Source: Rhodoferax ferrireducens (GTDB lineage Bacteria; Pseudomonadota; Gammaproteobacteria; Burkholderiales; Burkholderiaceae_C). Taken from it: a DNA stretch of 64,000 nucleotides. This document shows, piece by piece, positions 47,045 to 54,713 of the stretch. The translations under genes and the position numbers were made by a program. Where the stretch lies: positions 186,001 to 250,000 of the forward strand of contig MTEI01000001.1 in the NCBI GenBank assembly GCA_002083775.1, in the 5' to 3' direction. The notes under the pieces were generated by a model. It did not search any database, was not told the DNA's origin, and worked only from the letters and a program-made list of their open reading frames with translations. Numbering within the stretch: position 1 is the first letter of the stretch; each line of letters starts with the position of its first letter.

Positions 47045-47563
47045 ATGGTTATTTCTGCCAACCCGGCGCAACCCGACCCGATCGACGCCCTGCTGTCGGC
47101 CCACGGCTTGCGCCGCACGGCCACTGCGCGGCTGGTGCTGGGCTGGTTTCTGGCGCACCCCGACACCAGCTACACCCACGCGCAGTTGCAGGCGGCTTTG
47201 CAGGGCGGCGAGCCGACTGGTGGCAGCACGCTGGACCGGGTCACGTTGTACCGCCTGATCGACCGGCTGACGCAGGTGAGCCTGTTGTTATGCCGGGTGG
47301 ATGCCAACCGGGTGCGGCGTTACCAGGCCATGCCCGAGAGCGTGAAGGCCATGCCGCACTTTGAATGCCAGACCTGCCACCGCGACAGCCCGCTCACCAG
47401 CGCCCTGCAGGGCAACGCGTTCGACCTGGAAGCCGCCGCGCAAAACGCCCTGCAGGCACTCAAGGCACTCGGTTACGAAGGGCTGAGTCTGGACCTGGCG
47501 GTGCGCGGCGTGTGTGCCGACTGCGCCAGCGCCGCCGCCGCCCAGGCCAAGACCCCGGCATGA
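47045..47563 (+). CDS. zur: Fur-family zinc-responsive repressor
   Basis: The 172-residue protein has a winged helix (LRRTATARLVLGWFLAHPD, TLYRLIDRLTQVSLL) and the Fur-family structural zinc site, CQTC near the middle and CADC near the C-terminus. Divergence from znuCBA and the shared operator identify it as Zur and not as Fur. It is probably autoregulated through the motif at 47000-47013. Its stop overlaps the next start (ATGA). Confidence 0.9.
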   Translation: MVISANPAQPDPIDALLSAHGLRRTATARLVLGWFLAHPDTSYTHAQLQAALQGGEPTGGSTLDRVTLYRLIDRLTQVSLLLCRVDANRVRRYQAMPESVKAMPHFECQTCHRDSPLTSALQGNAFDLEAAAQNALQALKALGYEGLSLDLAVRGVCADCASAAAAQAKTPA

Positions 47564-48219
47564 TCCAGACGCGTGGCCTGGCTTACCGCTACCCCGGCGG
47601 TGCGCTGCTGCGTTTTCCGGATGTGGACGTGCCACAAGGCACGGTGCTGCTGCTCAGCGGCCCGTCGGGTTGCGGCAAATCCACCTGGCTGGCGCTGGTG
47701 GCGGCGCTGGTGCCCCCGACTGAAGGTACGCTGCAGGTGGCCGGGCAAGCTTTGGATGCTCTTAAAAACAGTGCTGCTGACGCATGGCGGGCAAGGGCTG
47801 TGGGCTTTTTACCGCAGAAGCTGCATTTGAGCGCCGCGCTCAGCGTGCAGCAAAACCTGGCCATGGCGCAGTGGGCCAGTGGCGTGGCGCAAGACCCGGT
47901 ACGCATCCGCGATGCCCTGACCAAACTGGGTGTGGCCGAGCTGGCGACACGCTTGCCCTCGCAGCTCTCGGGTGGGCAGGCGCAGCGCGTGGCGCTGGCG
48001 CGTGCGGTGCTGTTGCAGCCGCAAGTCATCCTGGCCGACGAGCCCACCGGCAGTCTGGACGACGCCGCCGCGGCTGACGCGGTGCATCTGCTGCTGGTCA
48101 CCGCCCAAACGCAGGGTGCCACGCTGGTGATTGCCACGCACGATGCACGGGTGGCCCGGCTGATCCCGCCAAAGCTTCATGGTCAAAACGGCTTTCAGCC
48201 CTTATACCTAAAGGGCTAA
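47560..48219 (+). CDS. ABC transporter ATPase of LolD/MacB type in the zur operon
   Basis: The 219-residue ATPase has Walker A SGPSGCGKST, the signature LSGGQAQRVALARAV and Walker B VILADEPTGSLDD. It starts at ATG 47560, overlapping the zur stop, and pairs with the FtsX/MacB-like permease downstream. The last residues, KLHGQNGFQPLYLKG, are encoded by a copy of the palindromic repeat, which also supplies the stop codon. The native C-terminus has probably been replaced. Substrate is unknown; zinc-linked regulation is inferred from zur. Confidence 0.88.
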   Translation: MIQTRGLAYRYPGGALLRFPDVDVPQGTVLLLSGPSGCGKSTWLALVAALVPPTEGTLQVAGQALDALKNSAADAWRARAVGFLPQKLHLSAALSVQQNLAMAQWASGVAQDPVRIRDALTKLGVAELATRLPSQLSGGQAQRVALARAVLLQPQVILADEPTGSLDDAAAADAVHLLLVTAQTQGATLVIATHDARVARLIPPKLHGQNGFQPLYLKG

Positions 48220-48226
48220 AAGCTAT
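48175..48226 (+). repeat. Palindromic repeat, copy 8 (3' end of the ABC ATPase gene)
   Basis: GGCTTTCAGCCCTTATACC, TAAAGGGCTA and AAAGCTAT. CAG stands where most copies have TAG, and the stop codon TAA of the gene lies in the right arm (GGGCTAA). Confidence 0.88.
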
Positions 48227-48238
48227 GGTAAGCGCAGC

Positions 48239-49441
48239 ATGAAAACACTCAGTTTTGCCTGGCACTACCTCTGGTCACGCCCGTTGGGTGCGGCGCTCAA
48301 TGTGTTACTGCTGGCGCTGGGCCTGGCCTCCATCACTTTTTTGCTGCTAGTGGCGCACCAGCTTGGCCGCGCCTTTGACCGCGACCTGGCGGGCATCGAC
48401 GTGGTGGTGGGTGCCAAAGGCAGCCCGATGCAACTCATCTTGAGCGGTGTACTGCACATCGACGTGCCGCCGGGCAACGTTCCGCTGGCTGCGGTCAGGG
48501 AACTGGAAAAGCACCCGATGGTGGCCAGCCTGATCCCGATCAGCCTGGGCGACAACTTCCAGAGTTACCGCATCGTCGGCACCAGCACCGCCTACATTGA
48601 CCTGTACCACGCCCAGATGGCGCGAGGCCAGCGCTGGACCCAGCCGATGCAGGTGGTGTTGGGCGCTACCGTGGCGCGCAAGCTGGGCCTGCAACTGGGC
48701 CAGACCTTTGTCGGCGCGCACGGGCTGGGGGCTGGTGGCCACCTGCATGGCGACAGCGCCTACGCCGTGGTCGGCATCCTGCAGCCCAGCGGCAGCGTGC
48801 TGGACCGGCTGATCCTGACCGACGCCGCATCCGTCTGGAAGGTGCACGAGGACTACACCGCGCAAGACGACGAAGACCGCGCCGCCATGGCGGAAGAACG
48901 CGAGATCACGCTAGCGCTGGTGCGCTACACCACCCCGATGGCGGCGCTGACCTTCCCGCGTTTTGTCAACACCAGCACCGAGATGCAGGCCGCTGCCCCG
49001 GCGCTGGAGGTGACGCGCCTGCTGCACATGCTGGGCCTGGGCACCGACGTGCTGCGTGCCTTTGCCGCCGTGTTGCTGCTCACCGCCGGTTTGAGCGTGT
49101 TCATTGCGCTATGGAGCGCGGTGCGCGAGCGCCAGGCTGATCTGGCGCTGCTGCGCATGCTGGGTGCGCCACCAGCGCGGGTGGCGGCGTTGTTGTTGAG
49201 CGAGGCGCTGTGGCTGGGCCTGCTGGCCGCCGTGTTGGGTTTACTGCTGGGGCAAATCATGACCACCGCGCTGGGCTGGTTTTTGCAACTGGACACCAGC
49301 CTGCTGGTGGGCGGCTGGGTCTGGCCGCTGGAGTTGGCTTGGGTGCCGCTGGTGGCATTGGCGGTGTCACTGGGCGCGGCACTGTTGCCCGCTTGGGGCG
49401 CCTACCGCGTCAGCGTGCTGGAACTCTTGCAGGGCCGCTGA
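48239..49441 (+). CDS. FtsX/MacB-like ABC transporter permease
   Basis: The 400-residue protein has an N-terminal membrane helix (ALNVLLLALGLASITFLLLV), a MacB-like periplasmic domain (about 45-265) and three C-terminal helices (about 275-300, 320-350, 362-390), with FIALWSAVRERQADLALLRM and LGAPPARVAALLL. This is the type VII ABC architecture, which moves lipoproteins, peptides or other molecules within the periplasm. It is encoded in the putative Zur operon, next to the ATPase. Substrate is unknown. Confidence 0.88.
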   Translation: MKTLSFAWHYLWSRPLGAALNVLLLALGLASITFLLLVAHQLGRAFDRDLAGIDVVVGAKGSPMQLILSGVLHIDVPPGNVPLAAVRELEKHPMVASLIPISLGDNFQSYRIVGTSTAYIDLYHAQMARGQRWTQPMQVVLGATVARKLGLQLGQTFVGAHGLGAGGHLHGDSAYAVVGILQPSGSVLDRLILTDAASVWKVHEDYTAQDDEDRAAMAEEREITLALVRYTTPMAALTFPRFVNTSTEMQAAAPALEVTRLLHMLGLGTDVLRAFAAVLLLTAGLSVFIALWSAVRERQADLALLRMLGAPPARVAALLLSEALWLGLLAAVLGLLLGQIMTTALGWFLQLDTSLLVGGWVWPLELAWVPLVALAVSLGAALLPAWGAYRVSVLELLQGR

Positions 49442-49573
49442 AGTCTGAGCCATCATGGTTGAACGCTTGCCCCGGCGCATAAAGAATATGCTTGTCGTTG
49501 CGTGCGTGAGTCGCCATCCCTGCGGCCTTCAGCAACCCGATCATCAATTTTTCCACGCTTCAATTGACAGGAG

Positions 49574-49625
49574 CTTATATGCCAAATCGCCTTCTAGCCC
49601 TTATTCTGACTGGGCTAACAGCTAC
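49574..49625 (+). repeat. Palindromic repeat, copy 9 (start and signal peptide of a small gene)
   Basis: CTTATATGCCAAATCG, CCTTCTAGCCCTTATTC, TGACTGGGCTA and ACAGCTAC. Its left part differs from copy 2 (TTATAAGCCAAATCG) by one base that makes the ATG start codon of the gene. Confidence 0.88.
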
Positions 49626-49827
49626 TCTTAGCGTAGCTGCCCAGCCCACCCTGGACAAAGCCACCCAGGAGGACATCGCCCGCCACCGGGCCATGGCCGT
49701 GGCACACGAAAACGCCGCCAAGTGCCTGGAAGCAGGCAAAAGCGACGAGGTGTGCGAAAAGCAGTTGCAGGTGGAGTGCAAGGGCCTGGCCGTCGGCAAG
49801 TTTTGTGGCATGAAGCACACGCACTAA
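49579..49827 (+). CDS. Small exported four-Cys protein in the zinc region
   Basis: The 82-residue product has a signal peptide, MPNRLLALILTGLTATLSVA ending AQ, followed by a charged domain with four Cys (AKCLEAG, EVCEKQ, VECKGL, KFCGMK) and a His at the very end (KHTH). CAGGAG precedes ATG 49579. The start codon and the hydrophobic core are encoded by a palindromic repeat. It lies 137 bp after the ABC permease and 28 bp before the DUF3299 gene. Disulphides or metal binding are possible. No family recognised. Confidence 0.78.
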   Translation: MPNRLLALILTGLTATLSVAAQPTLDKATQEDIARHRAMAVAHENAAKCLEAGKSDEVCEKQLQVECKGLAVGKFCGMKHTH

Positions 49828-49855
49828 TATGCGCCTTTTGATCAAGGAGCTGGGC

Positions 49856-50413
49856 ATGATCTGCAGAGTTTTCAAGCTGCTAAAGCGCGCAGCCGGGGTG
49901 CTGCTGGCGCTGGCATTGCTTGGCCCGGGTTTGAGCAACGGCGCGCTGGCGCAACTGAGTTCACCCGTGCCAGACGGCGTGCCCGGTGGTCTGCCCGCTG
50001 GCAGCGGCCCCGGTGTGCACAGCCCCTATAGCCCGTTTGCCCCGTTGCCTGACCGCAACGATGTGCTGCCGTGGTCGCTGTTGTCGGATGTCAAGGTGCA
50101 GGTGGTCAACCAACGTGTACTGCCGGTGTTCTCGGCCACGGTCCTGGCGCTCAATAACAAGCTGCAGCGGGTGCAGGGCTTCATGATGCCGCTGGCCCCG
50201 GGCGAGCGGCAAACGCACTTTTTGCTGACCTCGGTGCCGCTCACCTGTTCGTTCTGTACCCCCGGCGGGCCCGAGAGCATGATCGAGGTCAGGACCAAAA
50301 CCCCCATTAAATACACCCTGGAGCCGGTGGTGGTGGAGGGCACGCTGGCGGTGCTGGCCGACGACGGCTACGGTTTGTATTACCGCATGGCCGATGGCAA
50401 GGCCGTCAAATAG
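49856..50413 (+). CDS. DUF3299-like exported protein
   Basis: From ATG 49856, preceded by AAGGAG, the protein has 185 residues: a signal peptide (LLKRAAGVLLALALLGPGLS ending ALAQ), then a domain with LPWSLLSDVKVQ, VQGFMMPLAPGERQTHFLLT and CSFCTPGGPESMIEVRTKTP. The CxxC followed by GGPES is characteristic of DUF3299. Such genes commonly sit near FtsX/MacB-type ABC transporters under zinc control, as here. The mechanism is unknown. ATG 49829 is an alternative start without a good ribosome site. Confidence 0.82.
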   Translation: MICRVFKLLKRAAGVLLALALLGPGLSNGALAQLSSPVPDGVPGGLPAGSGPGVHSPYSPFAPLPDRNDVLPWSLLSDVKVQVVNQRVLPVFSATVLALNNKLQRVQGFMMPLAPGERQTHFLLTSVPLTCSFCTPGGPESMIEVRTKTPIKYTLEPVVVEGTLAVLADDGYGLYYRMADGKAVK

Positions 50414-50551
50414 CCAGACCAGACTGGCGCAGATATCGGCACGAATATGGGCTAAATTTGATCCAAGTCAGGTTTAATGAGGCAAGCTTGATGCACAGTA
50501 GCGCACTTAAGCCGTTTCTTATTGACAAGTTGAACTTCAAGGACAAGCAAC

Positions 50552-50695
50552 ATGAAAGCACTTCAAGACCTTTTCTCCACTGACTACGGCATCATGAGCA
50601 TCATCGGCATCATCATGATGGTGGGTGGTCTGGGCTACGCCTATGTGGTGCTGAAGAAAAAAATGGCTGAAACCGGCGACCAGCCTCGCAAGTAA
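50552..50695 (+). CDS. DUF3149-family membrane micro-protein
   Basis: The 47-residue protein starts MKALQDLFSTDYGIMSIIGI, has one membrane helix (about 14-33), then a charged tail KKKMAETGDQPRK. Such DUF3149 micro-proteins are found in betaproteobacteria, with unknown function. AAGGACAAG precedes ATG 50552. An imperfect FNR-like half-palindrome (TTGATCCAAGTCAG, 50458-50471) lies about 90 bp upstream, but the match is weak. A terminator follows. Confidence 0.8.
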   Translation: MKALQDLFSTDYGIMSIIGIIMMVGGLGYAYVVLKKKMAETGDQPRK

Positions 50696-50749
50696 ATTCT
50701 TGGTACGACCTGCGGGCAGCTTGCCCGTGAAGGTCTTTCTGCATTTCCC

Positions 50750-50783
50750 AAAACCACCTTCGCCTGTGCGGGGGTGGTTTTTG
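50750..50783 (+). terminator. Rho-independent terminator after the DUF3149 gene
   Basis: AAAACCACC and GGTGGTTTTT form a stem around an 11-13 base loop and end in a T run, about 55 bp past the stop codon. Confidence 0.82.
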
Positions 50784-50824
50784 TGCTTTCTCAACCCTTT
50801 GTTTGATCCAGACGCCCCCGCCCG

Positions 50825-51766
50825 ATGACCAGCCCTGTTGTTTCTGCCTTGCTGCCGGTGGTGTTTTTGATTGCTATTGGCTTCATAGCTGGCCGGGCAG
50901 GTTTCATAAGGGCTGAGGCCACCAAAGACTTGTCAAACTTGGTGTTCATGGTGCTGACGCCGGCGCTGCTGTTTCGCACCATGAGCACGGTGCATGTGGA
51001 GCAACTCAACTTCAAACCGGTGGCGATGTACTTTGCCGCAGCGCTGCTGCTGTTTGGCACGGTGCTGCTGTGGCAGCGCCTGAACTGCCGCGCGGCAGTG
51101 CTGGCACTGGCCGCCTCGTTCAGCAACACGGTGATGATCGGTATCCCGCTGATTGGCCTGGCCTACGGGCAGGCGGGACTGGTCACGCTGTTCACCCTGA
51201 TCTCGGTGCATTCGCTGGTGCTGCTGACCTTGGCCACGGTGGTGCTGGAATTGCTCAGCGCACGGGCCGAACGCAGGGCAGGGCAGGGTGGCCAGCGGCA
51301 CATGGCGCTCACCGTGCTGTCGGCTATCAAGGGGGGCATCATCCACCCGGTGCCGCTGCCCATCCTGATTGGCCTGGCGTTTGCGCAGACCGGGCTGGTG
51401 CTGCCCGAGGTGGTAGACCGCCCGCTGCAATTGCTGGGTAACGCCTTTGGTCCGGTGGCGCTGGTGCTGGTCGGCGCGATGCTGACGCAGGTGAAGATCG
51501 GCACCCACCTCAAGGGCGCGCTGGGTCTGAGCCTGCTGAAAAACCTGGCCTTGCCTTGCCTGATGGCGGCGCTGGGGCTGGGTTTTGGCATGACTGGCCT
51601 GCCGCTGACGGTGATGATCGTCACCGCGGCATTGCCCATGGGTGCCAATGTGTTCCTGTTTGCCCAGCGCTACGAGGTGGCGCAAGAGCTGGTGACCGCC
51701 AGTCTGGCCGTGTCCACCGTGCTGGGGTTGCTGACCGTCACCCTGGTGATGGCATTGGTGGGGTGA
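50825..51766 (+). CDS. AEC-family (auxin efflux carrier) transporter
   Basis: The 313-residue membrane protein has about ten hydrophobic segments in two halves. NLVFMVLTPALLFRTMS, SFSNTVMIGIPLIGLAYG and LPLTVMIVTAALPMGANVFL are typical of AEC transporters, which export or import dicarboxylates such as malate or malonate. Substrate cannot be assigned. Residues GFIAGRAGFIRAEA in the first loop are encoded by a sequence matching the palindromic repeat in reverse orientation. Confidence 0.9.
   Translation: MTSPVVSALLPVVFLIAIGFIAGRAGFIRAEATKDLSNLVFMVLTPALLFRTMSTVHVEQLNFKPVAMYFAAALLLFGTVLLWQRLNCRAAVLALAASFSNTVMIGIPLIGLAYGQAGLVTLFTLISVHSLVLLTLATVVLELLSARAERRAGQGGQRHMALTVLSAIKGGIIHPVPLPILIGLAFAQTGLVLPEVVDRPLQLLGNAFGPVALVLVGAMLTQVKIGTHLKGALGLSLLKNLALPCLMAALGLGFGMTGLPLTVMIVTAALPMGANVFLFAQRYEVAQELVTASLAVSTVLGLLTVTLVMALVG
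50883..50922 (-). repeat. Palindromic repeat-like copy 10 (inside the AEC gene)
   Basis: On the minus strand it reads GGCCTCAGCCCTTATGAA, then a degenerate right arm and CCAGCTATGAA. The left half matches the family well, the right half poorly. It adds no residues relative to typical AEC proteins. Confidence 0.5.
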
Positions 51767-51786
51767 TTGGGGTAAGGTCGCAGCCT

Positions 51787-53280
51787 ATGAAGCCCAACCC
51801 ACTCCCGCCACCCAGCCCCCAAGAGATTGAGCTCAAACTGAGTTTGCCTCTGGCGGACCCCAAGCTTCTGAGCCAACAACTGTCACGCGTGCCCGTGTTG
51901 TTGCGACGCAAGCCCTCGCACCAGAGCCTGCACAACATTTACTACGACACGCCAGACCAGCAACTGCGCCAGCAGCGCGCCGTGCTGCGGCTGCGGCGCG
52001 TGGGCGGCGAGGCGGCGCCACGCTGGCTGCAAACCTTCAAGACCGGCGCCAGTGACACCTCGGCGCTGAGCCAGCGTGGCGAATGGGAAAGCCCGGTGGA
52101 CGGTGCTGCCTTGTCCCGCCAGGCGCTGCCAGCCACACCCTGGTCTGATATCGACGCCGATGGCCGCCTGTTTGCGGCCCTGGCGCCGTGTTTTGTGACT
52201 GCGTTTGAGCGTACCCTTTGGCTGGTGCGCCGGCGTGATGGCAGTGTGGTGGAAGTGGCGCTGGATCTGGGCCAGATTGAAGCCAACTGCCAAACCACAC
52301 CCTTGTGTGAGCTGGAGCTGGAGCTCAAAGCCGGGCAACCCAAGGCCTTGTTCGACATCGCACAGGACATTGCGCGCACGGTGGCCGTCATGCCCGCCCA
52401 CATGAGCAAGGCCCAGCGCGGTTTTTTGCTGGCCCAAGGCGAACTGAATCAACCGTACCGCGCCCAACTGCCACCCTTGGCCCGTCAGACACCGGTGCTG
52501 CGGCTGGCGCAACAGGTGTTGCGCAGCGCGCTGGCGCAGTTCACCCATAACCTGGAGAGCCTGCTGGTCTCGGACGACCCCGAGCTGGTGCACCAGGCCC
52601 GCGTCGGCTGGCGGCGTTTCAAAAGTGCGCTGCGTTTGTTCAGGAAGTTTTTCCCGGTGGCGGTACCAGCGCCTTCAGAGGCGTTGCTCAGCCTCCTGGA
52701 GGGCATGGGCGAATTGCGTGATCTGGATGTGGCACGCACCGCGACCTTGCCTGCCCTGGCGGATGCATTTGCCCTGGGGGACGCGCAGCGCACCCAGTCC
52801 TGGCAAACCATGATGACCGTTCTGACACGGGCCGCCAGCCAGCAGCGCGCCAAGGTTCGCCAAACGCTGCAAACACCGGCCACAGGCGCCAGTCTGCTCG
52901 CCATGGTGCAGTGGCTGGAAGAGCTTGCAGCCCACAAGCAGGTGATGCCAGGCCCCGGCGTGTCATTGCGACAGTGGTCCAAGCAACGGATGCAACGCCT
53001 GAGCCAACAACTGGACGACGCGCGTCGGGTGGCCAACACCCCACAGCAGTGGCATCGGGTGCGCATTCTCGCCAAACGGCTGCGTTATGGCAGCGAGAAC
53101 CTGCACGACGTGTTACCTCAGCGGCTGGCCAGGCAGGGTGTGCAGCAGGCTGCGGCCCTTCAGGACAGCCTGGGTGCGGCGCGCGACATGGCACACATCA
53201 GCCACTTGGTGGCGGTGCTGGACTGGCCCGCAGACGTGAAGGAATTCTTGCGCGGCGTCGTGGTGGGGGCCGGGCGGTGA
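51787..53280 (+). CDS. CYTH-CHAD domain protein
   Basis: The 497-residue protein has an N-terminal CYTH triphosphate tunnel domain (EIELKL as the ExExK motif, YYDTPDQQLRQQRAVLRLRR, LELELKAGQPKALF) and a C-terminal CHAD helical domain rich in His and Arg (VHQARVGWRRFKSALRLFRK, RDLDVAR, RVRILAKRLRYGSENL). CYTH domains cleave inorganic or organic triphosphates; CHAD domains bind polyphosphate. It is likely an inorganic triphosphatase or polyphosphate-associated protein. The start is ATG 51787, 20 bp after the AEC gene. Confidence 0.92.
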   Translation: MKPNPLPPPSPQEIELKLSLPLADPKLLSQQLSRVPVLLRRKPSHQSLHNIYYDTPDQQLRQQRAVLRLRRVGGEAAPRWLQTFKTGASDTSALSQRGEWESPVDGAALSRQALPATPWSDIDADGRLFAALAPCFVTAFERTLWLVRRRDGSVVEVALDLGQIEANCQTTPLCELELELKAGQPKALFDIAQDIARTVAVMPAHMSKAQRGFLLAQGELNQPYRAQLPPLARQTPVLRLAQQVLRSALAQFTHNLESLLVSDDPELVHQARVGWRRFKSALRLFRKFFPVAVPAPSEALLSLLEGMGELRDLDVARTATLPALADAFALGDAQRTQSWQTMMTVLTRAASQQRAKVRQTLQTPATGASLLAMVQWLEELAAHKQVMPGPGVSLRQWSKQRMQRLSQQLDDARRVANTPQQWHRVRILAKRLRYGSENLHDVLPQRLARQGVQQAAALQDSLGAARDMAHISHLVAVLDWPADVKEFLRGVVVGAGR

Positions 53281-53297
53281 TAGTCAGCGCCGCTCAA

Positions 53298-53951
53298 TCA
53301 AGGTGCCAGACGCTCCCTAAGCCATAGCGCTTCGCCCTTATTCTGATTGGGCTGCAGGCAATATTTGAGCCTGTCATGCAAGCGGCTTTTACGTCCTTGC
53401 CAAAACTGCCAGGTGTCGGGCTTGAGGCGGTAGCCACCCCAATGCGGTGGCCGAGGTGGTTGCAGCAAAAACTGCGCGCCGTAACGTGCAGCGTTGGCCA
53501 CCAGTACGCCACGCCCGCTGATCACCTGGCTTTGCGGGCTGGCCCAGGCGCCGATGCGGCTGTCGAGTGGGCGACTGTGAAAGTAGGTGTCGCTCTCGGC
53601 GTCGCTGACCTTTTCCACCAGGCCCTCAATGCGCACCACGCGTTCCAGCTCCACCCAATGAAACTGCAGAGCGGCATAGGGGTTGCCCGCCAGCTCCTGG
53701 CCCTTCTGCGATTCGTAATTGGTGTACCAGACGACGCCGCGCGCGTCGAACCCCTTGATCAGCACCACGCGGGTGCTGGGGCGCAGGTTGCTGCCCACGG
53801 TGGCGAGCGTCATGGCATTGGGCTCGGGCACTTGGGCGCTGATGGCTTCACCCAGCCACTGTTCAAACTGTTTCAGGGGGTCGGCGTGAGAGGCGTCTTC
53901 GTTGAGTTCGGCGCGCTCGTAGCTTTTGCGTAGGTTGGCAAGATGGGTCAT
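53298..53951 (-). CDS. pdxH: Pyridoxamine/pyridoxine 5'-phosphate oxidase
   Basis: The 217-residue FMN enzyme makes pyridoxal phosphate. It has [64 protein letters not shown] and the invariant C-terminal RLAP. The start [16 protein letters not shown] matches the family. Between SRLHDR and RLAP the protein reads [19 protein letters not shown], about six residues longer than E. coli (FLYQRENDAWKID). The extra segment coincides exactly with a palindromic repeat (53315-53364). Confidence 0.95.
   Translation of the reverse strand: MTHLANLRKSYERAELNEDASHADPLKQFEQWLGEAISAQVPEPNAMTLATVGSNLRPSTRVVLIKGFDARGVVWYTNYESQKGQELAGNPYAALQFHWVELERVVRIEGLVEKVSDAESDTYFHSRPLDSRIGAWASPQSQVISGRGVLVANAARYGAQFLLQPPRPPHWGGYRLKPDTWQFWQGRKSRLHDRLKYCLQPNQNKGEALWLRERLAP
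53315..53364 (+). repeat. Palindromic repeat, copy 11 (inside pdxH)
   Basis: CTAAGCCATAGCGCTTCG, CCCTTATTCTGATTGGGCTG and CAGGCAATAT. It is antisense to pdxH and encodes [15 protein letters not shown] near the C-terminus. Confidence 0.75.
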
Positions 53952-54057
53952 CGGCTCAGTATAAAGAAACAGGCACAACGGGCACTGGCCAAGCGTCAGC
54001 TTTGCGGTGGGGTCTGCTTTTACAATGCCGCCAGTCTATTTACAAGGAGTTTGACTG

Positions 54058-54552
54058 ATGTCTTCAGAAGCTGACGAAAACCAGGGCCGGGTTCTGGGTG
54101 TGGTGTTTGGGGTGATTGCGCTGGTGATCGCGCTGGTGATTGGTGTGGTGGTGCATCAAACCGGCAAACAGCGCGCCGCCAAGGCCGCCGCTTTGACGGC
54201 TCCGGTGGCGATGGCAGCTGCGGACGGCGCCTCGGTGGTTGTGGAAAACGGTGTGGTCAAGTTCTACTTTGCCACCGGCAAGGCAGACCTGGCCGCTGGT
54301 GCCAATGAGGCCTTGGCGATCATTGTGGCTGGTACCGCCAGCGGTCAAAAAGCCGTGGTGAGTGGTTTTCATGATGCCACCGGTGACGCCGCGCTGAACA
54401 CTGAGTTGGCCAAGCAGCGCGCCTTGGCCGTGCGCGATGCCTTGACGGCGCTGGGCGTGGCTGCAGACAGCATCGAACTCAAAAAACCTGAGGAAACCCT
54501 GGCATCAGGTTCCAACGACCAGGCGCGCCGGGTTGAGGTGTCGCTGCAGTAA
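54058..54552 (+). CDS. Membrane-anchored OmpA-like domain protein, first of a tandem pair
   Basis: The 164-residue protein has a short cytoplasmic N-terminus, one membrane helix (VFGVIALVIALVIGVVV) and an OmpA-like domain: VVENGVVKFYFATGKADLAA, VSGFHDATGDAALN, ELAKQRALAVRDAL and a closing QARRVEVSLQ. It lacks a cleavable signal peptide, so it should be held in the inner membrane and face the periplasm. It binds peptidoglycan only if the domain keeps that function. It is about 60% identical by eye to the next gene. ACAAGGAG precedes ATG 54058. Confidence 0.87.
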   Translation: MSSEADENQGRVLGVVFGVIALVIALVIGVVVHQTGKQRAAKAAALTAPVAMAAADGASVVVENGVVKFYFATGKADLAAGANEALAIIVAGTASGQKAVVSGFHDATGDAALNTELAKQRALAVRDALTALGVAADSIELKKPEETLASGSNDQARRVEVSLQ

Positions 54553-54574
54553 CTTGCGTTGCGCACCCGGAAAA

Positions 54575-54598
54575 TGCCCGACTGGTTCGGGCTTTTTT
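54575..54598 (+). terminator. Rho-independent terminator between the two OmpA-like genes
   Basis: GCCCGA-CTGG-TTCGGGC followed by six T, about 25 bp past the first stop, so the paralogues are probably separate transcription units. Confidence 0.9.
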
Positions 54599-54713
54599 AC
54601 TGGCTGAATCTGTCCAAATCACCAGAGGCAACCAGTCGCGCAAGCGCCACAAAGACCCCACTGTGAACGTGATTAATCCTACAATTTCAAGCCTTACTTT
54701 AAAGGGGAAAACC

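Noticed and set aside
47750-47810. AT-richer tract in the zur-linked ATPase resembling a degenerate palindromic repeat
   Set aside because: Only CAGCCCTTG on the minus strand matches, and there is no length change in the protein, so I cannot separate it from chance.
50458-50471. FNR-like box before the DUF3149 gene
   Set aside because: TTGATCCAAGTCAG matches only one arm well; too weak to list as a site.
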